12,377 nt of DNA from Caulobacter sp. (lineage in GTDB: Bacteria; Pseudomonadota; Alphaproteobacteria; Caulobacterales; Caulobacteraceae): assembly GCA_014378155.1 (NCBI GenBank), contig JACMOF010000343.1, positions 1 through 12,377 on the forward strand, read 5' to 3'. Under the pieces are notes generated by a model. The model saw only the letters and a program-made list of their open reading frames with translations. It was not told the DNA's origin and did not search any database. Position numbers and translations under genes: made by a program. Every line of letters starts with the position of its first letter. The first letter of the stretch is position 1. Below are positions 8,915-12,377 of this stretch, piece after piece.

Positions 8915-9378
8915 GCGACGCCGCCGATCCGCGCGGTGCGCTGCTGGGCGCGCATGGCGGCCAAGCCGTCGCGGGCCAGTTCGCGCTGCTCGGCGCGGTG
9001 GGCCTGGAAGGCCTCGCGCGACCAGATCTGGAACCGCTCGCCCAGGCCGACCACGGCGACCCACTCGGTCAGGCCGAACATCTCGCACAGGGTGTCGGGA
9101 AGCGTGATGCGGCCGGCGGTGTCGAACGACAGCTTGGCCATGCCGCCCAGCACGCTGACCTCGAGGGCCGAACGCAGCGGGTCGCCGAAAGGCAGCTCCT
9201 CGATCACGCCCTGGTACCGGTCAAACAAGCTTTTCCCGCCAGCTTCAAGGCAATCGGCTTCGATGGAAGGAAAGCAGAAGATCCCGTCGAACGGGCCCGA
9301 GAGCGTGGCGCGGAAATCCTGCGGCACAACGATGCGCCGCTTGCTGTCCAGCTGCTTCTCGAACGTCGAGAGAAACAC
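8911..9378 (-). CDS. mraZ: Transcriptional regulator MraZ
   Basis: MraZ is a DNA-binding protein of the SpoVT/AbrB-like family that represses its own dcw operon in bacteria where it was studied. The 155-residue protein contains the two expected half-domains with motifs DSKRRIVVP at 11-19 and DTAGRITLP at 86-94, the duplicated element that builds the ring-shaped DNA-binding oligomer. I chose the GTG at 9378 because it gives the family N-terminus [15 protein letters not shown] and follows AGGGG with seven bases of spacing. An in-frame ATG at 9501 would add 41 unrelated residues translated across the operator region, so I rejected it. The stop overlaps the rsmH start (ATGA). It is the first gene of the operon, and its probable target boxes lie 62 to 86 bp upstream of its start. 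Confidence 0.96.
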   Translation of the reverse strand: MFLSTFEKQLDSKRRIVVPQDFRATLSGPFDGIFCFPSIEADCLEAGGKSLFDRYQGVIEELPFGDPLRSALEVSVLGGMAKLSFDTAGRITLPDTLCEMFGLTEWVAVVGLGERFQIWSREAFQAHRAEQRELARDGLAAMRAQQRTARIGGVA

Positions 9379-9385
9379 CCCACTA

Positions 9386-9390
9386 CCCCT
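9386..9390 (-). promoter_or_regulatory. Ribosome binding site supporting the GTG start of mraZ
   Basis: AGGGG on the minus strand lies seven bases (TAGTGGG) before the GTG at 9378. It is the main reason, with family alignment, to prefer this start over the upstream in-frame ATG. Confidence 0.6.
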
Positions 9391-9439
9391 ATCGAAAAGC
9401 CCGCCGCCGGACGCCCTGACACGCTCGCTCCGGCAGAAC

Positions 9440-9464
9440 TGGGTTAACATGGGATTGATTGGGA
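9440..9464 (+). promoter_or_regulatory. Candidate MraZ operator: three TGGGN boxes at 10-bp spacing
   Basis: The plus strand has TGGGT at 9440-9444, TGGGA at 9450-9454 and TGGGA at 9460-9464, each separated by exactly five bases. A weaker TGACA occupies the next register at 9470. Work on E. coli MraZ showed binding to three TGGGN repeats separated by 5 nt next to the mraZ promoter, so this array fits autoregulation of the dcw operon. The boxes read on the strand opposite to the gene. They lie 62 to 86 bp upstream of the GTG start. The array is directly visible; MraZ binding is inferred. Confidence 0.8.
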
Positions 9465-9532
9465 GACAATGACACCAACAGGCGTTTCGCCGCGAAAACA
9501 AAGGTGTCGCGGCGGGTGTTCACAGAGCCCGT

Positions 9533-9541
9533 GAATCTATC
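9533..9541 (-). promoter_or_regulatory. GANTC methylation site within a -10-like element before mraZ
   Basis: GAATC at 9533-9537 is a CcrM target (GANTC) if this is a Caulobacter-type genome. On the minus strand the surrounding bases read GATAGATTC, which partly match the Caulobacter housekeeping -10 form GCTANAWC. A second GANTC (GACTC) lies at 9585-9589. No convincing -35 element is present at the usual spacing, so the promoter call is weak, although the methylation sites are exact. Confidence 0.35.
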
Positions 9542-9545
9542 AACA

Positions 9546-9560
9546 GAACATACACAGAAC
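9546..9560 (-). promoter_or_regulatory. LexA-type SOS operator GTTC-N7-GTTC upstream of mraZ
   Basis: The minus strand reads GTTCTGTGTATGTTC, a perfect match to the alphaproteobacterial LexA direct-repeat operator GTTC-N7-GTTC. The similarity extends further: the 9-mer ATGTTCTGT occurs twice, 11 bp apart (plus-strand positions 9543-9551 and 9554-9562). The site lies about 170 bp upstream of the mraZ start and downstream of rnpB, directly upstream of the weak -10-like sequence. LexA binding here would tie transcription of mraZ, and possibly the whole operon, to DNA damage. The motif is seen; function is inferred. Confidence 0.65.
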
Positions 9561-9655
9561 ATGTTAAGACTTCGGCTGGCGCTAGACTCGCTGAACGCCT
9601 TGCGAACACGGGAATGAGCGCATCGACCCGGCTCGCGCGGTGGACAAGCGGGGGT

Positions 9656-9679
9656 AAAACCCACTTTCGCGAAAGGTGG
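9656..9679 (-). terminator. Candidate intrinsic terminator of rnpB
   Basis: On the minus strand CCACCTTTCGCGAAAGTGG forms a stem with one bulged C and a very small loop, followed after one G by TTTT (9656-9659). It begins about 50 bases after the mature 3' end of rnpB. The U tract is short, so termination may be partial and some transcripts might continue toward mraZ. Confidence 0.45.
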
Positions 9680-9684
9680 CGGCT

Positions 9685-9710
9685 GGGGACAGGCGCATGC
9701 GCCTGTCCCC
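9685..9710. repeat. 26-bp perfect palindrome between rnpB and mraZ
   Basis: The 13-base half GGGGACAGGCGCA is followed directly by its exact reverse complement. The sequence can form a strong GC-rich hairpin on either strand. It has no U tract on either side, so it is not a classic intrinsic terminator by itself. It resembles the GGGGACAGGC-type palindromes known as REP elements that are mobilised by RAYT transposases, but no transposase is present here. It could also protect the 3' end of the RNase P precursor or assist its termination. Confidence 0.8.
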
Positions 9711-9727
9711 ATTCTGGCGCGCGAAAT

Positions 9728-10129
9728 GGACCAGATGGTCTGTAAGCCGGGTTCTGTCTGACGTCCGCCCCTCCCGAAAGAAAGACGACCGCGAGACGGC
9801 CATTCCTCTGGACCGCCCCTCGCGGGACGGTTCTCGCGACCTACCCGGACCCTCTCAGCCAGTGACGGCCTATCCGACGCGAGGCCGGCGCGGGGTCCCT
9901 ATTCGGTCTTGCTCCAGGCGGGGCTTGCCATGCCGTCCCTGTTGCCAGGTCCGCGGTGGGCTCTTACCCCACCCTTTCACCCTTCCCGCCCCGAAGGGAG
10001 GAGGTTTGCTTTCTGTGGCGCTATCCCTGGGATCGCTCCCGGCGGGCGTTACCCGCCGCCTTGTCACCGTGGAGCCCGGACTTTCCTCGACCTTCTTGCG
10101 AAGACCGCGACCGCCCGACCATCTGGTCC
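9728..10129 (-). ncRNA. rnpB: RNase P RNA (bacterial type A)
   Basis: This is the catalytic RNA of RNase P, which removes 5' leaders from tRNA precursors. On the minus strand the 5' end GGACCAGATGGTC (10129-10117) pairs perfectly with GACCATCTGGTCC at the 3' end (9740-9728), forming the 13-bp P1 stem. Core motifs are present in order: GAGGAAAGTCCGGGCTCCAC (10088-10069), the block GGAAGGGTGAAAGGGTGGGG followed by TAAGAGCCCACCGC (about 9990-9951), and CAGAACCCGGCTTACAGACC near the 3' end. The length of about 402 nt is normal for type A RNAs. Exact ends may differ by a few bases. Open frames on either strand across this region are artefacts of its GC content. Confidence 0.97.
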
Positions 10130-10136
10130 GGGAGGG

Positions 10137-10165
10137 TGTTTGACGGGTCCGGGACGACGGGTCAA
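10137..10165 (-). promoter_or_regulatory. Candidate promoter of rnpB
   Basis: TTGACC at 10165-10160 lies 31 to 36 bases upstream of the expected rnpB 5' end and matches a -35 element well. At 16 to 17 bases of spacing is TCAAAC/CAAACA (10143-10137), a poor but correctly placed -10. The position relative to the P1 stem is the strongest argument. Confidence 0.45.
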
Positions 10166-10185
10166 CAGATAGTCGCCCGCGAGAT

Positions 10186-10394
10186 CCCTCTCTCTTTGAG
10201 AGGGAGGAGCCCGCCGCCAAAGGCGGTGGGAGGGTGAGAGGTTTCACCGGTGGCCGGAGAACCCTAGGTTTTCGTTGCGCATCGAGACTTGAAACCGAAA
10301 GGGCCATGACGACCGCAGCGCTTGGTCTGAGAAACTGTAACCTCTCACCCTCCCACCGCTTCGCGGCGCCCCCCCTCTCTCTATGAGAGAGAGA
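10186..10394. repeat. Composite intergenic inverted-repeat element
   Basis: Two related arms of about 58 bp face each other. Left arm: 10186-10243; right arm: 10339-10394. They share a perfect 21-base inverted match (10223-10243 against 10339-10359), containing GCGGTGGGAGGGTGAGAGG. Each arm also has its own hairpins: CCCTCTC with GAGAGGG in the left arm, CTCTCTC with GAGAGAG in the right arm, and a GGCGG-type or CCGCTTCGCGG hairpin beside each. About 95 bp separate the arms and contain no gene I can recognise. The layout resembles REP/BIME-like intergenic repeats that are frequent in Caulobacter-type genomes; I have not counted copies. The right arm runs into the 3' end of the paiB-like gene. 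Confidence 0.85.
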
Positions 10395-10998
10395 AACCAA
10401 CCCGCATCAGCCGCGCGATCGGATGCTCGCCCAGCGCCGCGATCACCCCCGCCCGATCTGCCTCGCCCTTGTTCTGCGACAGTTTGAAGGTCCCCTGCAA
10501 TCGATCGACGTTCAACCGCGCGCCGATGATCCCGCGTGACAGCGCCCCGAACTTGGCAGGGCTCATCTTGGCGCGGGTCCAGGGCGGCTTGGGTAGAAGA
10601 TGCGCCTCCTCCTGGGCCGAGAGGTCGTCGAGCAGGGCCACCAGTTCGTCGTCATCGAGCACCGCGACCGAGCCCTCGGCCTCGACCGACAGGTAGTTCC
10701 AGGTCGGAACCTGGTCTTTGCGGTCGGCGTACCAGTCGGGGCTGACATAGGCGTCCGGCCCCGTCGCCAGGGCCACGGCGCGGAAGCCCTGGACGATGTG
10801 CGGCGACAGCACGTTGCCGCGTGACAGGTGGAAGTCGAGCGCCACCTCGCCGTCACCGAGCTCGCGGAGCACCACCGGCGCCTGGGCCACGAACGGACGT
10901 CCGCCCACGGCGGCGGCGAGGGTCACGAACGGATGGGCGGCGATGAAGGCCAGAAGGGTCTCGCGGTCCTCGACGTGGAATGGCTCGGCCGGATGCAT
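10381..10998 (-). CDS. PaiB-like FMN-binding protein
   Basis: The 205-residue protein belongs to the PaiB family, annotated as FMN-binding negative transcriptional regulators; Bacillus PaiB has nearly the same length. It has a split-barrel flavin-binding fold. Visible family segments are the N-terminus MHPAEPFHVEDRETLLAFI, FHLSRGNVLSPHI at 56-68 in the place of the usual GHxARxNP motif, YVSPDWYADRKDQVPTWNYL at 84-103, and the C-terminal GARLNVDRLQGTFKLSQNK at 159-177. The role in this organism is unknown; the name reflects a sporulation and protease phenotype in Bacillus that need not apply here. The ATG at 10998 shares one base with the upstream amidase stop (TGATG). The final residues FSLS and the TAG lie in a CT-rich repeat arm, so the C-terminus seems reshaped by that element. 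Confidence 0.9.
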   Translation of the reverse strand: MHPAEPFHVEDRETLLAFIAAHPFVTLAAAVGGRPFVAQAPVVLRELGDGEVALDFHLSRGNVLSPHIVQGFRAVALATGPDAYVSPDWYADRKDQVPTWNYLSVEAEGSVAVLDDDELVALLDDLSAQEEAHLLPKPPWTRAKMSPAKFGALSRGIIGARLNVDRLQGTFKLSQNKGEADRAGVIAALGEHPIARLMRVGFSLS

Positions 10999-11717
10999 CA
11001 GCCGGCGGCGCGCAGCAGGGCCACGAGCCGGGCGCGAGTCTCGCCATCGGCGACGCCGTCGAAGCGGGTCTGCAGCCAGTGGCGCTGGAAGGCGGCGACC
11101 ACGGTCGTGGTCCATTCGTCGTACTTGCCCGACGGCGCGCAGTTGTAGCCCAGGCGGGTCAGGCCGGCCTGCAGCGCGAAGACACCCGTGCCCCCCTCCC
11201 CCTCGCCCAGCGGCGCGCCCGGCGAGGGCGGCGGCTCGACCCACAGGCCGTGCCCGGCCTCGGCCAGGCGCTTCCACGGGAACAGCTCGCCCGGATCGAT
11301 CTTGCGCCCGGGGGCGATGTCGGAATGGCCCAGCACGCGGTCGTCGTCGATGGTCCAGCGCGAGCGGATATCGGCCAGCAGGTTGATCACCGCCGCGACC
11401 TGGGCGTCGGGAAAGGCGCGATAGCCGAACTCGTGGCCGGGATTGACGATCTCGATGCCGATCGAGGCCGAGTTGATGTCCTTGACGCCCTTCCAGAAGG
11501 CGGCCCCGGCGTGCCAGGCGCGGCGCTCCTCGGGCACCAGGCGCAACACCGCGCCGTCCTCGTCGACCATGTAGTGAGCCGAGACCTTGGCCTCGGGATC
11601 GCAGAGACGCGCCAACGCCGCCGCCCCGGTCTCCATGCCCGTATAGTGCAGGATCACGCAGTCGGGGATGGCCTTGCGAGCGTCGAAGTTCGGCGACGGC
11701 GCGTCGACGGGTGTCAT
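10998..11717 (-). CDS. N-acetylmuramoyl-L-alanine amidase, AmpD/AmiD type, with peptidoglycan-binding domain
   Basis: The 239-residue protein cleaves the bond between N-acetylmuramic acid and L-alanine in cell wall fragments. The Amidase_2 domain spans about residues 15-150. Zinc ligands fit His24 (ILHYTG), His131 (GHSDIAPGRK) and Asp141, with catalytic Glu89 (GIEIVNPG) and Lys139, following the AmpD active site. A C-terminal PG_binding_1-like domain follows at about 176-235 (FALQAGLTRLGYNCAPSGKY and WTTTVVAAFQRHW), joined by a proline- and glycine-rich linker. No signal peptide or lipobox is seen, which favours cytoplasmic peptidoglycan recycling as in AmpD; the domain order is nearer to AmiD. 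I therefore withhold a gene symbol. The ATG at 11717 overlaps the preceding transporter stop (ATGA); the long upstream extension of the frame overlies that gene and was rejected. Confidence 0.93.
   Translation of the reverse strand: MTPVDAPSPNFDARKAIPDCVILHYTGMETGAAALARLCDPEAKVSAHYMVDEDGAVLRLVPEERRAWHAGAAFWKGVKDINSASIGIEIVNPGHEFGYRAFPDAQVAAVINLLADIRSRWTIDDDRVLGHSDIAPGRKIDPGELFPWKRLAEAGHGLWVEPPPSPGAPLGEGEGGTGVFALQAGLTRLGYNCAPSGKYDEWTTTVVAAFQRHWLQTRFDGVADGETRARLVALLRAAG
11200..11228. repeat. GC-rich inverted repeat in the amidase linker
   Basis: CCCTCGCC (11200-11207) pairs with GGCGAGGG (11221-11228) across a 13-base loop that holds the palindrome GGCGCGCC (11212-11219). On the minus strand it encodes SPGAPLGEGEGG-like residues (about 164-176) between the catalytic and binding domains. 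It looks like an intergenic-type palindrome inserted in frame into a tolerant linker. Confidence 0.6.
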
Positions 11718-12377
11718 TGAAAACGGTTCCTCATCAGCAGGATCAGCGGCATGACCTGGTTCTTGCGCAGGGCGATGATCAGCACGCCCACCAGGGCCAG
11801 CGCCGTGCCGATTCCCATCCGGACGTCGAAGTGATCGTGCGTGATCAGCACGCCCAGGCCAATGGTCATCAGCGGAGTCATCAGGGTCAGCGGCGCGATC
11901 AGATTGGCTTCGTGGCGTTGGATCAGCCCGTAATAGGTGGTGTGGCCCAGCACCGACACCACCAGGGCCGAGAACAGCACCGCCGCCACGAAGGGCCAGC
12001 CGGCATGGGCGGCCAGCCCCAAGCCGCCCGGCTCGAACACCGCGCTCAACGCCGCCAGGGGCGCGACGGCGGTGAAGCCGACCGAGGCCTGGGACTGTAG
12101 GGGGTTCACCCCCCCGGTCTGCTTCATCATCACCGCGCCGAGCGAGCCGGTGAAGGCCGAGCCGACGATGAACCACAGGCCCGGCGATAGCTGAAATCCA
12201 TGCGGGCTCCACATCAGCACCACCGCCCCCGACAGGGTCAGGGCGATGCCCAGGGCGCGCTTCCAGCGGACCTTCTCGCCCAGCAGCACCACCGACAGGA
12301 TCGTCGTGAACGGCACGCCGACCTGAATCACCACGGCGGCGGCCGAGGGCGAGGCGGTCTTGAAGCCCATGAACAGC
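11714..12377 (-). CDS. EamA/DMT-family transporter (C-terminal part)
   Basis: This gene enters from the right edge, so its start is outside the window; 220 codons are visible. The frame already reads LFMGFKTASPSAAAVVIQVG at the edge, which is the middle of an EamA repeat rather than a start, so the ATG at 12370 is probably internal. The sequence is hydrophobic, with about seven membrane helices. Family features are GVPFTTILSVVLLGEKVRW, where the LLGE motif closes the first EamA repeat, and a second repeat with TPLMTIGLGVLI followed by GIGTALALVGVLII. DMT exporters move diverse metabolites or drugs across the inner membrane; the substrate cannot be told. The C-terminus MRNRFQ is followed by a TGA that overlaps the amidase start. 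Confidence 0.92.
   Translation of the reverse strand, partial: LFMGFKTASPSAAAVVIQVGVPFTTILSVVLLGEKVRWKRALGIALTLSGAVVLMWSPHGFQLSPGLWFIVGSAFTGSLGAVMMKQTGGVNPLQSQASVGFTAVAPLAALSAVFEPGGLGLAAHAGWPFVAAVLFSALVVSVLGHTTYYGLIQRHEANLIAPLTLMTPLMTIGLGVLITHDHFDVRMGIGTALALVGVLIIALRKNQVMPLILLMRNRFQ

Noticed and set aside
9483..9498. Small hairpin GTTTTCG/CGAAAC in the mraZ upstream region
   Set aside because: It is short, imperfect and has no U tract or known motif; I cannot assign a role.
9379..9501. Upstream in-frame extension of mraZ to an ATG at 9501
   Set aside because: The extra 41 residues are encoded across the TGGGN operator array, have no resemblance to MraZ, and a good ribosome binding site precedes the GTG at 9378.
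9561..9589. Plus-strand promoter-like pair TTAAGAC and GCTAGACT
   Set aside because: The -10 resembles the Caulobacter consensus in part, but it points toward rnpB on the opposite strand, and no plus-strand gene follows. An antisense transcript cannot be excluded.
9870..10400. A 176-codon minus-strand open frame and overlapping plus-strand frames across 9676-10237
   Set aside because: They cover the RNase P RNA and the inverted-repeat element, and their translations resemble no protein.

Overview
The window looks like chromosomal DNA from a high-GC alphaproteobacterium of the Caulobacter type (Caulobacterales). Evidence: the gene order of the division and cell wall (dcw) cluster, the protein sequences, an alphaproteobacterial GTTC-N7-GTTC SOS operator, and C/G-rich intergenic inverted repeats. 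I recognised the lineage by eye and did not search for it. Every gene I can support is on the minus strand, so transcription runs from the right edge to the left.

Right part (12377 to about 10381): three tightly overlapping genes. They are a truncated EamA-type drug/metabolite transporter, an AmpD/AmiD-type N-acetylmuramoyl-L-alanine amidase with a C-terminal peptidoglycan-binding domain, and a PaiB-like FMN-binding protein. A roughly 210-bp composite inverted-repeat element follows and supplies the stop codon of the paiB-like gene.

Middle (10165 to 9379): rnpB, the RNA of RNase P, with a candidate promoter, a perfectly paired 13-bp P1 stem and a candidate terminator. Next to the terminator is a 26-bp perfect palindrome. 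Between rnpB and mraZ lies a dense regulatory region. It has a LexA-type operator (9546-9560), two CcrM-type GANTC sites, and three TGGGN boxes at exact 10-bp spacing that match the known MraZ autoregulatory site.

Left part (9378 to 1): the start of the dcw cluster in the order mraZ, rsmH (mraW), ftsL, ftsI, murE, murF, mraY, murD. The first seven are joined by overlaps of 1 to 8 nt and murD follows after 13 bp, so this is one translationally coupled operon. It links cell-division regulation (MraZ), 16S rRNA methylation (RsmH), the septal synthase and its partner (FtsI, FtsL), and the cytoplasmic path to lipid I (MurE, MurF, MraY, MurD). After a 74-bp gap, a gene starting with GTG encodes a PAS domain and runs off the left edge. 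It is probably a sensor kinase placed inside the dcw cluster.

I found no unknown multigene system, mobile element with a transposase, CRISPR array or tRNA. The most notable features are the combined SOS, MraZ and methylation-site control region before mraZ, an in-frame 15-bp tandem repeat in rsmH, and the repeat elements around rnpB and in the amidase linker.
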